DNA of 31,848 nucleotides from Chromatiales bacterium (GCA_024762485.1 JANTHH010000004.1:1-31848); one strand, 5' to 3'. Numbered from the stretch's first letter, positions 22,516 to 31,754 are shown. The notes: generated by a model from the sequence alone, not told the origin. Numbers and translations are program-made.

Positions 22516-25460
22516 GCGATCGCGAATTCAACCCGCAGGACGCCTGTGGTTGCTGTGAAGGCGTCGGCAGCCAGGCCCCGACGGTGATCCACAACCGCCC
22601 CGGCCTGTCGGCCATCGCCTACCGCATCGGCGGCCATGCGGAGATCCTCGCGACCCTGCTGGCGCGGCTCTCCGCGCGGGATCTGCCAGCCCTGGCGCAA
22701 CTGCGCACCCGTGACAGCGACGACTTCTCCATCGCCCTGCTCGACGCCTACGCCAGCATGGCCGACGTTTTGACCTTCTACGAGGAGCGCATCGCCAACG
22801 AATCCTACCTGCGCAGCGCCAGCGAACGCCTGTCCCTGCAGGAGCTGGCGCGCCTAATCGGCTATCGCCTCAACCCCGGCGTGGCCGCCGAGACCTGGCT
22901 CGCCTTCACCGTCGAAGAGGCGGCCGGTGCGCCGGCGGAGGTCAGGCTCGACAGCGGCATCAAGGTGCAAAGCGTGCCGGGCCAGGATGAGAAGCCGCAG
23001 ACTTTCGAAACGGTGGAACAGATCACCGCCCGGCCGGAATGGAACCTGATCAAACCACGCATGAGCGAGCTGATCCTGCCCACCCATGGCACCAAGGTGG
23101 TCTATCTGCAGGGCACCGCCACTCAGCTCAGGGCCGGCGACGCCCTGCTGTTTGTCGGCAGCGAGCGGGAGGCCGACACGGGCAGCGAACGCTGGGATTT
23201 CCGCCGCATCCAGGACTTGGTGGTCGACAGCCAGGCCAATCACACGGTCGTCACCCTGGAAGAGGGGCTGGGCTCGACCAGCCCCTACATGCCCCCCTCG
23301 GCCGATCCCACCGTCTACGCCCTGCGGCTGCGCGCCTCGCTGTTCGGCCACAACGCCCCCGACTGGCGCGTCATGACCAGTGAGGTGAAGTGCGGTTATT
23401 ATCTGGGCGTGGAGGCGCCCTGCACCATCAGCGCCACCGAGTGGCCCGGCTTTACCATCGCCGACATCTCCGATCCGCCCACCGACAACGCCAGCGGCAG
23501 CGGTCTGTACGGCGAATATTTCAACAACAAGGACTTCACCAGCCGGGCACTGAGCCGTATCGACAGCACGGTGGATTTTGACTGGGGCAGTGGCTCGCCC
23601 GACCCCTCGATCGGGTCAGACACCTTCTCTGTACGCTGGACAGGCTGGGTGCAGGCGCCCAGCAGCGGCAGTTACACCTTCTACACCCACTCTGACGATG
23701 GTGTGCGCCTGTGGGTGAACAATGTGCTGCTCATCGACAACTGGACCGACCCCGCCGCCACACCAGACAGCGGCACCATCACCCTCAGCGCCAACGAGAA
23801 ATACGACATCAAGCTGGAGTTTTATGAAAACACTGGCGCGGCGGTGATCGAACTCTACTGGTCCTACCCGGGACAGAGCAAGCAGATCATCCCCCAGTCG
23901 CGGCTCTACCCGCGCAACATCCACACCATACATCTGGACAACATCTATCAGCAGATCGTCCCCGACAGCTGGCTGGTGCTCTCCTCGCCCGACTACCAGG
24001 AGCTGTATCAGGTCGCTAGCGTGGGCGAGGACTCCCGCGCCAGCTTCACCCTCACCGGCAAGACCACCCGGCTGGTGCTGAAGGGGGAAAACCTGCGCGA
24101 GAAATTCAACGACAAACTGCGGGAGACGGCCGTATTCGCCCACAGCGAGGCGCTGCCCCTGGCCGAGACGCCGATTATAGACAGTGTCTCGGACAACACT
24201 ATTCGCGTCGACAAGAATCTGGCGGGGCTGCTGCCCGGTCATCACCTTGTCATCTGCGGTGAAAGCACCACGGGGGAGCAACAAAGTGAGCTGGTCACCC
24301 TGCTGGAGGTGATTGCCGATGGCGAACTGAGCAGACTGAAATTCACCGCCGACCTGCAACATGAATACAAGCGTGACACGGTGAAGATCTACGCCAATGT
24401 GGCCAAAGCCACCCATGGCGAGACCATGCACCAGATCCTGGGCAGTGGCGAGGCGCGCAAACCCCATCAACGCTTCACCCTCAAACACGCGCCCTTGACC
24501 TATGTCAGGGCCGATACCGAAAGCGGCGGCGAGGCGGCACTGGAGGTGCGGGTCAACGACATCGCCTGGCACGAGGTGCCGACCCACTTCGGCACCCAGG
24601 CCAGCGACCGCAACTACGTGGTGCGTGTGGATGAGGATGGTGTGGCGGAGATCCAATTCGGTAACGGCATCCGGGGCGCCCGCCTGCCCAGCGGCCAGGA
24701 GAATGTGCGGGCCCTCTATCGCAAGGGCATTGGCCGTGCCGGCAATCTAAAAGCGGGGCAGCTGAGCCAGCTGCTGAGCCGCCCACTGGGCCTGAAAGAG
24801 GTGACCAATCCCAAGGCCGCCAGCGGCGGGGTCGATGCCGAACCGGTGGACGAGGCCCGGCGCAACATGCCACTCGGGGTACGCACCCTGGGGCGGGCCG
24901 TGTCGTTGCAGGACTATGAAGATTACGCCCGCGCCTATACCGGTATCACCAAGGCCCAGGCCGTCGTCCTGCCCATCCGCGGCATACGCACCATCTTCAT
25001 CACCGTGGCGGGGCCGGATGGCGCCCAACCGGAGGCCGACGGCCCCACCATCAGCGGCCTGCTCGACTCACTCAAGGACAACAGCGACCCCTTTGTCGCC
25101 TGTAAGGCCGCCGCCTACAACAGCGCCTATTTCAAACTGGCCCTGCGCATCAAACGTCATCCCGACCACGACATCGATATCGTGCTGGCCGCTGTGGAGG
25201 CGGCACTGCGCGATGCCTTCTCTTTCGACAAGCGTGACTTCGGCCAGAGCGTGGCCCGCTCAGAGGTGATCACGGTGGCACAGCAGGTCGAGGGCGTTGT
25301 CGGGGTGGATGTGGATTATTTTTACCGCGGCACCACGCTGGCACTGGAAGAGCGCCTGACGCCGGCACCGGCTGGCGTCGATGACAACGGTGACGGCGTG
25401 GCGGCCGAGCTGCTGCTGCTCGACCCCGGGCCGTTCGACAACCTGGAGGAGATGCCATGA
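22512..25460 (+). CDS. large baseplate wedge protein 2 (gpJ/gp6-like, Pvc12-like) with inserted PA14 domain
   Basis: 982 residues; ATG 22512 overlaps the previous stop by 4 nt. The N-terminus (PQDACGCCEG, RPGLSAIAYRIGGHAEILATLL, ASMADVLTFYEERIANESYL) and the C-terminal half (FGNGIRGARLPSGQENVRALYR, ASGGVDAEPVDEARRNMPLGVRT) are standard for the second eCIS gpJ-like protein. Residues about 331-466 are a foreign PA14 domain: LYGEYFNNKDFTS, FSVRWTGWVQAPSSGSYTFY, THSDDGVRLWVNN, DNWTD, ending SRLYPRN. The Asp-Asp pair in SDDG matches the calcium-binding pair of sugar-binding PA14 adhesins. The host fold resumes at IHTIHLDNIYQQIVP. PA14 domains bind carbohydrates or shape toxin folds, so this baseplate may make surface contacts itself. 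Confidence 0.9.
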   Translation: MSDREFNPQDACGCCEGVGSQAPTVIHNRPGLSAIAYRIGGHAEILATLLARLSARDLPALAQLRTRDSDDFSIALLDAYASMADVLTFYEERIANESYLRSASERLSLQELARLIGYRLNPGVAAETWLAFTVEEAAGAPAEVRLDSGIKVQSVPGQDEKPQTFETVEQITARPEWNLIKPRMSELILPTHGTKVVYLQGTATQLRAGDALLFVGSEREADTGSERWDFRRIQDLVVDSQANHTVVTLEEGLGSTSPYMPPSADPTVYALRLRASLFGHNAPDWRVMTSEVKCGYYLGVEAPCTISATEWPGFTIADISDPPTDNASGSGLYGEYFNNKDFTSRALSRIDSTVDFDWGSGSPDPSIGSDTFSVRWTGWVQAPSSGSYTFYTHSDDGVRLWVNNVLLIDNWTDPAATPDSGTITLSANEKYDIKLEFYENTGAAVIELYWSYPGQSKQIIPQSRLYPRNIHTIHLDNIYQQIVPDSWLVLSSPDYQELYQVASVGEDSRASFTLTGKTTRLVLKGENLREKFNDKLRETAVFAHSEALPLAETPIIDSVSDNTIRVDKNLAGLLPGHHLVICGESTTGEQQSELVTLLEVIADGELSRLKFTADLQHEYKRDTVKIYANVAKATHGETMHQILGSGEARKPHQRFTLKHAPLTYVRADTESGGEAALEVRVNDIAWHEVPTHFGTQASDRNYVVRVDEDGVAEIQFGNGIRGARLPSGQENVRALYRKGIGRAGNLKAGQLSQLLSRPLGLKEVTNPKAASGGVDAEPVDEARRNMPLGVRTLGRAVSLQDYEDYARAYTGITKAQAVVLPIRGIRTIFITVAGPDGAQPEADGPTISGLLDSLKDNSDPFVACKAAAYNSAYFKLALRIKRHPDHDIDIVLAAVEAALRDAFSFDKRDFGQSVARSEVITVAQQVEGVVGVDVDYFYRGTTLALEERLTPAPAGVDDNGDGVAAELLLLDPGPFDNLEEMP

Positions 25461-27475
25461 GCAGCCTGGCCGACACCCTGTATCAGCGCCTGCCGGCCAT
25501 TCACCGCATCCGCGACGCCGAGCAGGGCTACCCGTTGCGCGAGCTGCTGGGGGTGATCGCCGAGCAGGTGGCGGCGATGGAGGAAAACCTGGAGCAGCTC
25601 TACGACGACCAGTTCATCGAGACCTGCGCCCAGTGGGTGGCCCCCTACATCGGCGACCTGATCGGCTACCGCAGTCTGCACGGTGTGGTGCCGGGGGTGG
25701 CCTCGCCACGCGCCGACGTGGCCAATACCATTCGCTACCGTCGCCGCAAGGGCACCGCCTCCATGCTGGAGCAGGTGGCCCGCGATGTCACCGGCTGGCC
25801 GGCGCGGGCGGTGGAATTCTTCCAGCAACTGGGCTGGACCCAGCACATGAACCACCGTCGGAACGCGGCCCACTATGCCCCCGACCTGCGCCAGTGGCAG
25901 CGCCTGCAATGGCTCGATGGCCCCTTCGACACGCTGGCCCATACCGCCGAGATGCGCCGCATCGCCACCGGCAGCGGCCGCTACAACATCCCCAACATCG
26001 GCCTGTTCCTGTGGCGGGTGCGCGCCTTTTCCCTGACCCGTTCACCGGCGGTGGCCGATGAGACGCTGGACGGCGGCCTGCTGCGCTTCGACCCCCTCGG
26101 CCACGACACGCCGCTCTACAACACCCCGCTGAGCGAAGAGGAGATCAGCCACCTGGCGGAGCCGGTCAATGTGCCGCTGCCACTGCAACGCCGCTGGCTC
26201 AAGGCCCACCTCGACGACTACTACGGAGAGGGCAAGAGCCTGCTGCTGGAATGGGCCGGCGCTTCGCCCGGCGATGCGCCGCAGCCGGTCCCTCGCCAGG
26301 ACATCGAAATCTGCGATCTGAGCGACATCACCGACGGTGGAGGCACGCTCATCGGCTGGGCCCACCAGCCGGCGGCCGGCTCGGACACCATCGCCATCGA
26401 CCCGGTGCTGGGACGCATTGCCCTCGGCACGCCACCGGCCACGCCGCTGCTGGTCAGCTTTCACTATGGCTTCACCCTTGCCATCGGCGGCGGCGAATAC
26501 GAACGCGGCAGCGCCGCGCCGCCGACGCAGACGGTCAGCGGCGGCGCGGCCCTGCAGCCGGCCCTGGACGCCGTGCAGGGAGGTGGCAGCGTCGAGGTGA
26601 GCGACAGCCATCCCTACCAGGGGACATCGACCATCACCGTCGATGCCGAGGCCAGCGTCACCCTGCGGGCCGGCAACGGCAATCGGCCCCTGCTGGTGGC
26701 CAGCGGCGGCATCGACCTCGACCTGGGTGCAAAGGCCACCCTGATCCTCGACGGCTGGATCATCAGCGGCGGCACCCTGAGCCTGCCCGCCTTCGCCGAC
26801 GACGAACCCCGCAAACTGATCCTGCGCCACTGCACCCTGGTGCCCGGCAGCAGCGATCCGGCGTTGTCGGTGAGCCATCCCTTCGCCGAGGTCGAGCTGG
26901 AGAGCTGCATCAGCGGGCCGCTGCACATCGCCAGCGACGCCGAGATCACGCTGCAGCAGTGCATCGTCGACGCCGGCGCCGCGGATGCCATCGCCTACCG
27001 CGCCCCGGACGACGCGCTGCGGGCCGGCGGCGTCATGAGTCTGGAGGGCTGCACAGTCATCGGCAAGGTGCATACCCGTCAGCTGGACCTGGCCAGCGAC
27101 TGTCTGTTCGTTGCCCGCCTGGCGGCCAGCGGTGAAACCTGGCCCGCCCCTCTGTGGGTGGAACGTCGGCAGAAGGGCTGCGTGCGCTTTTCCTATGTGC
27201 CTCACGGCTCGCGCACGCCGCCGCGCTACCACTGCCAGCCCGGCGAGGGCGACCTGCAGACGCGCCCCCATTTCACCTCGCTGCGCTATGGCGATGCCGG
27301 TTACTGCCAGCTGCGCCAGGCCACGCCGGCCGGCATCCGCCGCGGCGGCCACGACGAGAGCGAGATGGGTGTGATGCACGACCTCTATCAACCCCAGCGT
27401 GAAACCAACCTGAGAGTACGACTGGATGAATACCTGCGCTTCGGCCTGCAGGCGGGCATCTTCTACCCCAGCTGA
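25457..27475 (+). CDS. gpI-like baseplate protein with C-terminal beta-helix-like extension
   Basis: 672 residues; ATG 25457 overlaps the previous stop by 4 nt. Residues 1-200 match phage tail protein I: LYQRLPAIHRIRDAE, LREVIAE-type helices, YIGDLIGYRSLHG and ANTIRYRRRKGTASMLEQVARDVTG. From about 360 to 560 the protein changes to short repeated strands (GSVEVSDSHPYQGTSTITVD, LILDGWIISGGTL, LILRHCTLVPGS, ITLQQCIVDAG), the look of a right-handed parallel beta-helix. gpI proteins usually link the baseplate to fibres, and this extension could be that link. The end (LRVRLDEYLRFGLQAGIFY) is another conserved segment. The next gene encodes the fibre. Confidence 0.85.
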   Translation: MSSLADTLYQRLPAIHRIRDAEQGYPLRELLGVIAEQVAAMEENLEQLYDDQFIETCAQWVAPYIGDLIGYRSLHGVVPGVASPRADVANTIRYRRRKGTASMLEQVARDVTGWPARAVEFFQQLGWTQHMNHRRNAAHYAPDLRQWQRLQWLDGPFDTLAHTAEMRRIATGSGRYNIPNIGLFLWRVRAFSLTRSPAVADETLDGGLLRFDPLGHDTPLYNTPLSEEEISHLAEPVNVPLPLQRRWLKAHLDDYYGEGKSLLLEWAGASPGDAPQPVPRQDIEICDLSDITDGGGTLIGWAHQPAAGSDTIAIDPVLGRIALGTPPATPLLVSFHYGFTLAIGGGEYERGSAAPPTQTVSGGAALQPALDAVQGGGSVEVSDSHPYQGTSTITVDAEASVTLRAGNGNRPLLVASGGIDLDLGAKATLILDGWIISGGTLSLPAFADDEPRKLILRHCTLVPGSSDPALSVSHPFAEVELESCISGPLHIASDAEITLQQCIVDAGAADAIAYRAPDDALRAGGVMSLEGCTVIGKVHTRQLDLASDCLFVARLAASGETWPAPLWVERRQKGCVRFSYVPHGSRTPPRYHCQPGEGDLQTRPHFTSLRYGDAGYCQLRQATPAGIRRGGHDESEMGVMHDLYQPQRETNLRVRLDEYLRFGLQAGIFYPS

Positions 27476-27523
27476 GAGGGACGAAGCCATGCAGAAAGTA
27501 GCGACAACACAAGGAGAACACTC

Positions 27524-30500
27524 ATGAGCGGCGACTATAGTCGACATCGCTTCAACCCCCGCAACCACTACAGCGGGGTGAAGATGCAACAGGGCCGGGT
27601 GCAACTGGACGCCGACTGGAACGAATGGAGCGACGCCATCGACCGACGCACAAGGGCGGAAGCGGTGGACACCCTTGGCGTCTCCCCGTCTGCCGACATC
27701 CAGGGCGTGGCGGTGGTATCGCCGCAGACGCCGGATGCGTTCCATATCGAGGCCGATGATGGCGACCTGAGCATCGGTCCCGGCCGCCTGTACGTGGATG
27801 GCCTGCTGGCGGAGAACTTCGGCGACCCCGACGGAAGCCAGGTCTTCGATCCCGTGCTGGCGGAACTGTGGGGCAGCGAGGCCATCGCCTATGACAAACA
27901 GCCCTACCATCCCACCCCCGCCCCCCTGCCCGACGGCGGGCCGCACCTGGCCTATCTGGAAGTGTGGCAACGCGAGGTGACACATCTGCAACGCCCCGAT
28001 CTGGTGGAAAAGGCCATCGGTGTCGACACCACCACCCGCACCCAGACGGTGTGGCAGGTGCGCCTGCTGCACGACGTCGACGCCAGCATCGGCTGCAGCA
28101 GCCCCGATGCCGATCTGCCGGAGGCATGGGCCGGGCTCATCGCCCCCTCGGCCAGCCGCCTGTCCAGCCGCGGCAAGCAGGTGGAGGGCGATACGGATCC
28201 CTGCGAACTGCCGCCCGGCGGTGGCTATCGTGGCCTGGAGAACCAGCTCTATCGCATCGAGATCCATCAGGGCGGTGGCGTCGGCACGGCCAGATTCAAG
28301 TGGTCACGCGACAATGCCAGCGTCGCTGCCAGCGTGGTCGAGGTGGTCTCCAGCAGCGAACTGAAGCTGGCCAGCCTGGGGCGGGACGCGGTATTGCGCT
28401 TCAACAGCGGAGACTGGGTCGAGATCATCGACGACCGGCGTGAACTCTCCGGCAAGGACGGCGACCCGAAACGGCGGGCCGGCGAGATGCGCAAGATCAC
28501 CGTCCACGAGGCCAGCCAGACCATCAGCTTCAGCCCGGCCCTGCCCGCCGACCTGCTCCCCGCCGGCGACGATGCCGCGGAGAAATATCACCTGCGCGTC
28601 ATCCGTTGGGACCAGACGGGCAAGGTGCCCGCGGACGATGGCAGCGTGCTCGTGGATCTCGATGCCGCCGCCAGCGACGGACTCATCCCGGTGCCGGCGG
28701 CCGATGTCTGGGTGAACCTCGAAGACGGCGTCCAGGTGCAATTCAGCCGTGATCCCGGCTCGGGCGAATTCCGTTGCAACGACTACTGGACAGTGGCGGC
28801 GCGCAGCGCCGATGCCTCGGTCGAGACCCTCACCCAGACGCCGCCACAGGGCATACATCGCCACTATGCCCGCCTGGCCCTGGTCACCTTTCCCGACGGC
28901 GAGGACGACTGCCGCGTGCACTGGCCACCCGCCTGCGAGGGGGGGTGCTGCAGCGTCACGGTCAGACCCGGTGATGACATCCAGGCCGCCATCGATTCAC
29001 TGCCGGCGGAAGGCGGCTGTGTCTGCCTCAAGAGTGGCGTGCATGAAATCAGGGCGCCGCTGAAGATCCTTGCCTCGAACATCAGGCTGCAGGGGGAAGC
29101 CGCCGGCGCCACCGTGCGGGCCATGACCGAGCTGCCCTATCTGCTGGAGGTCGGCAATGCAGACCAGACGGTCGTCGACGTGGAGATACTCGAGATCCGC
29201 TTCGAGGCGACCCAGCCGGTGGAAGCGTCTGGCCTCGCCCTGCTCTATCTGCACGACTGTGCCGGCTTACGCGTGGCGCATTGCGAACTGGGCATGGCGG
29301 CACAGGAACCGACGGCCTACATCGGCATCTTCATGCAGGACGTGCGTGACGTGACCGTCAGCGACAATCGCCTCTCCGACCTGCAGTACGGCATCTGGGT
29401 CGGTGAGCATCGTGACCGGCTGTTGATCGAGGGCAATCATATCGAGGGTAACAATCTCTTGATGGCCCACGGCCGCATCTCATTGGGTGAATACGGCATT
29501 CGCATCGAAAGCGACGCCGTCGCGCCCTGCCGGATCGAGGGCAATCGGATCGAGCATTTCTGGACAGGGGTACGGCTGGGCGAAGGGACACGTGGATCCA
29601 GCGTGATCGACAACCGCTTCCTGCGGCTGGGGCAACTGACGGATGACACCCTCCCCACCACCCTCGATGAACTGCTCGCCTATCTCGACGGCCGTATCTA
29701 TGCCATCGACATCGAGGACGGGCACTGCCGCGTCGAAGGCAATCACATCGATCTGACAAGCTCCCAGTGGGGCGGAATCCGCAGCCGTGGAGAACACACC
29801 CTGATCGCAGGCAACACCCTGCGCGCCACCAGCAAGGCCAGCCCCTTCAACCCCGTGCCGGGAAGCATCTACTGCTACGCTCTGGCCGATCAGGGCAAGG
29901 CCGCCGACCATGCCCAGATCAGCCACAACAAGCTGCTCGGTCCACAGAGCGGCGTGGTCCTCTCCCGTATCGATGGCGCCACGGTGAACGGAAACATCAT
30001 CGAGGGCCAGTGGGCCGGCTGGTTTGGCGTGAGGACGGCGGATTGCCATGCGTGTCATGTCCGGGGCAACCGGATTCAGGAGGTCTTCTTCGCCACCTAC
30101 CACAGCAGTGGTGAAGGCAATGTTGTCGGCGACAACCAGATCGGCGCCTGCGGCGCAGGCATCACGGCGGCGTTTGACGACAAACTGACGGTGGACGGCA
30201 ACGCCATCACCGGCTGCCCTCTCTACGGTACCCTCCTTGGGGTGGTCAGTTCGGCCAGGGTGATTGAAAACCGCATCGACCACTGCGGCTTCAGCAGCCT
30301 CCTGTCAGCAGGACTGGCCGTAGTCAGCGTCGATATCCTTGTCGAGTCCGACGCCATGGTATACGTCAAGGGCAACGAGGTCCTGGACACCGGCATCGAT
30401 CCGCAGACCAACACCGGTACGGACAAGGCGGTCACGAGCATGGCGGTCGCCGGTCCCTCCTGCAATGTCAGCCACAACCATACCGACTACGGTCAGGACG

Positions 30501-30970
30501 TCATGGAGGCCGAGTTGGAACATCGCGCCCTGTCGCTGATCGGGCCGCTGGCCTGGAGCATCAAGCTGGGAAGCGGCACGCGAGAACTCATGTTCGGCAG
30601 CGCCGTGCTGACCGACAACCGCTTCCGCGGACCGGGTGGCAGCACTCTGGTGGAATTCCTTTTCATGCAAATCCCTGCCGATCTGCCCCCGGGCGTCGAT
30701 GTCGATTTCCGTTTCGAGAAGGTCACCTTCAGCAACAATGTCTGTGAACACCTCTCCGCCCAGCCGCAGGAAGGGGAAGCCACGGTGCACCTGTGGGGCG
30801 GGGACCTGATCGTCATGGGAAATCATGTCAAGGCGGATGAGGGGGTCAACAGCATGTCGCTGGGGCACCGCCAGCACGTGGCACTGATGGGCAACATCAC
30901 CAGCGGCAACTATATCCGGGTCGGCACCACCACCCCGACGCCACTGACCGATTTCAATATTCGTACATAA
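27524..30970 (+). CDS. tail fibre-like protein: DUF6519 N-terminus and parallel beta-helix
   Basis: 1148 residues from ATG 27524 after AAGGAGAAC, 48 bases after the gpI gene. Residues 1-40 carry the DUF6519 signature (RHRFNPRNHYSGVKMQQGRV, LDADWNEW). Residues 40-460 continue with conserved beta-rich blocks (YLEVWQREVTHLQ, YRIEIHQGG, FKWSRDNASV). From about 471 (GGCCSVTVRPGDDIQAAID) to about 1000 repeated short strands with NRI, GNHI, DNRF and GN-x-I turns form a right-handed parallel beta-helix like those of pectate lyases and phage tailspikes. Probably binds, or possibly cuts, a surface polysaccharide of the target. No catalytic residues can be assigned by eye. Confidence 0.85.
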   Translation: MSGDYSRHRFNPRNHYSGVKMQQGRVQLDADWNEWSDAIDRRTRAEAVDTLGVSPSADIQGVAVVSPQTPDAFHIEADDGDLSIGPGRLYVDGLLAENFGDPDGSQVFDPVLAELWGSEAIAYDKQPYHPTPAPLPDGGPHLAYLEVWQREVTHLQRPDLVEKAIGVDTTTRTQTVWQVRLLHDVDASIGCSSPDADLPEAWAGLIAPSASRLSSRGKQVEGDTDPCELPPGGGYRGLENQLYRIEIHQGGGVGTARFKWSRDNASVAASVVEVVSSSELKLASLGRDAVLRFNSGDWVEIIDDRRELSGKDGDPKRRAGEMRKITVHEASQTISFSPALPADLLPAGDDAAEKYHLRVIRWDQTGKVPADDGSVLVDLDAAASDGLIPVPAADVWVNLEDGVQVQFSRDPGSGEFRCNDYWTVAARSADASVETLTQTPPQGIHRHYARLALVTFPDGEDDCRVHWPPACEGGCCSVTVRPGDDIQAAIDSLPAEGGCVCLKSGVHEIRAPLKILASNIRLQGEAAGATVRAMTELPYLLEVGNADQTVVDVEILEIRFEATQPVEASGLALLYLHDCAGLRVAHCELGMAAQEPTAYIGIFMQDVRDVTVSDNRLSDLQYGIWVGEHRDRLLIEGNHIEGNNLLMAHGRISLGEYGIRIESDAVAPCRIEGNRIEHFWTGVRLGEGTRGSSVIDNRFLRLGQLTDDTLPTTLDELLAYLDGRIYAIDIEDGHCRVEGNHIDLTSSQWGGIRSRGEHTLIAGNTLRATSKASPFNPVPGSIYCYALADQGKAADHAQISHNKLLGPQSGVVLSRIDGATVNGNIIEGQWAGWFGVRTADCHACHVRGNRIQEVFFATYHSSGEGNVVGDNQIGACGAGITAAFDDKLTVDGNAITGCPLYGTLLGVVSSARVIENRIDHCGFSSLLSAGLAVVSVDILVESDAMVYVKGNEVLDTGIDPQTNTGTDKAVTSMAVAGPSCNVSHNHTDYGQDVMEAELEHRALSLIGPLAWSIKLGSGTRELMFGSAVLTDNRFRGPGGSTLVEFLFMQIPADLPPGVDVDFRFEKVTFSNNVCEHLSAQPQEGEATVHLWGGDLIVMGNHVKADEGVNSMSLGHRQHVALMGNITSGNYIRVGTTTPTPLTDFNIRT

Positions 30971-30981
30971 GGAGTCACAAG

Positions 30982-31323
30982 ATGGAAATCAAAGACCCCC
31001 GACAGGCACTGAAGTTACAGAAAGAGCTCTCGGAGAGACTGCAGCGCAACGTCGAGAAGCTGCTCGAAAGAAAAGCCCCTTCGATCGCCGCAACCATGGA
31101 AGAACAGGAAGGACTCCTTGCCTTGGCCAGGGCCGAACTCGCCATGAGCGAGAAGGAGAAGGAGCAGGCCATCGCGCGGTGGGAACAGCGCATTCGACAA
31201 CGCAAGGCGACGGTCGAACGGTTGCAAAAGGGCCTTGAAACATTGAAAAAGAAGACAAAGCCCAAAAGACCGTCCAAGAAGATCGTCAGCAGAAAGAAGG
31301 TAGTGCGTAAGAAGCGGGGTTGA
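30982..31323 (+). CDS. short coiled-coil protein, last gene of the operon
   Basis: 113 residues, ATG 30982 after AAGGAGTCAC, 12 bases after the fibre gene. Residues 5-90 are almost wholly helical with heptad-like Leu/Ala spacing (ALKLQKELSERLQRNVEKLLE, RQRKATVERLQKGLETL). The C-terminus is a Lys/Arg-rich tail. It has no signal peptide. Such a protein could trimerise with or chaperone the fibre, or bind nucleic acid or acidic surfaces through its tail. No family recognised. Confidence 0.75.
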   Translation: MEIKDPRQALKLQKELSERLQRNVEKLLERKAPSIAATMEEQEGLLALARAELAMSEKEKEQAIARWEQRIRQRKATVERLQKGLETLKKKTKPKRPSKKIVSRKKVVRKKRG

Positions 31324-31452
31324 CCTGTTCGGGCGCAGCTTTCTCGCCCGGACCGACGGATTATTCACAAGCCATCCATCACGAGAGGACGTCATCGGCC
31401 TGCGCTTACGAACTAAGGGTACTTGAGGATGCGCTGAAGAACCGGTTTTTCA

Positions 31453-31474
31453 CCTCCCCCCACTTGTGGGGAGG
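31453..31474. terminator. hairpin after the eCIS operon
   Basis: CCTCCC-CC-CAC-TT-GTG-GGGAGG folds with nine base pairs and a two-base bulge. It lies 130 bases beyond the last gene. No T-run follows on either strand, so it could be a stabilising or factor-dependent end rather than a classical terminator. Confidence 0.35.
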
Positions 31475-31550
31475 AATCGATCAGAGACTCCCCCAACGCC
31501 ACGCGCACCAACGCGTAAGTAGTTGTTTTTCCGTCGACGATATTCGCAGT

Positions 31551-31584
31551 AAAAAACCAAGAAGCAACGCAAGGACTCGCGTGC
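31551..31584 (-). terminator. possible terminator downstream of tRNA-Cys
   Basis: On the minus strand, GCACGC and GCGTTGC can pair with one bulge, followed after a few bases by six T (complement of 31551-31556). The stem is weak. If active, it would end the Gly-Cys tRNA transcript before the eCIS locus and keep it from opposing the operon. Confidence 0.4.
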
Positions 31585-31612
31585 AACTGGTTGATTTAAT
31601 GGGGAAAAGAGA

Positions 31613-31686
31613 TGGAGGCCGAGCCCGGAGTCGAACCGAGGTCCACGGATTTGCAATCCGCTGCATAGCCACTCTGCCACTCGGCC
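31613..31686 (-). tRNA. cysT: tRNA-Cys(GCA)
   Basis: The minus strand reads GGCCGAG (acceptor), GGCAGAGTGGC D-arm, GCGGATTGCAAATCCG anticodon arm with GCA, then a GGTTCGACTCC T-arm and an encoded CCA (31613-31615). Middle gene of the canonical Gly-Cys-Leu operon. Confidence 0.97.
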
Positions 31687-31726
31687 AAATGAGAAGCATC
31701 CGTACCTTTTGCGGGTACTGAAACCA

Positions 31727-31754
31727 GAAACCCCGCAGTGGCGTGCGGGGTTTC
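31727..31754 (-). terminator. strong hairpin between tRNA-Gly and tRNA-Cys
   Basis: GAAACCCCGCA (31727-31737) and TGCGGGGTTTC (31744-31754) form an 11-bp perfect stem with a 6-base loop. T-rich bases follow loosely on the minus strand. Either a partial terminator between the two tRNA genes or a processing hairpin of their shared precursor. Confidence 0.45.

Larger units (their letters stand above)
4245..31323 (+). other. eCIS locus, probably one sigma-54-controlled operon
   Basis: Twenty-four same-strand genes run from the -24/-12 promoter without an internal terminator or a gap above 100 bases. Thirteen junctions overlap (mostly ATGA). Gene order: unknowns, sheath, tube, gp26-like, linker, cap, ATPase, cargo, tube initiator, LysM, hub, spike, tip, gp25, two gpJ, gpI, fibre. 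There are no head or DNA-packaging genes, no lysis genes and no integrase, which separates it from a prophage; a free gp27/gp5 hub with cap and DUF4157 cargo separates it from a type VI system. Confidence 0.9.
31324..31612. other. right junction between the eCIS operon and tRNA-Cys
   Basis: About 290 bases without a convincing gene. It holds a hairpin at 31453-31474 and, reading from the tRNA side, a possible terminator at 31551-31584. No integrase or insertion sequence remnant was seen. Confidence 0.55.

Noticed and set aside
26042..28267. Long open frame of 741 codons on the minus strand
   Set aside because: It lies antisense to the gpI-like and fibre genes, whose domains are clear. Its translation is Gly/Ala/Val/Asp-rich and low in complexity, as expected from the codon bias of GC-rich genes.
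4660..31323. Prophage or type VI secretion system
   Set aside because: No capsid, portal, terminase, lysis or integrase genes; no TssJLM membrane complex. The cap, eCIS-type ATPase and DUF4157 cargo point to an extracellular system.
31320..31721. Plus-strand frame of 133 codons at the right edge
   Set aside because: It runs through the antisense of tRNA-Cys and has no domain.
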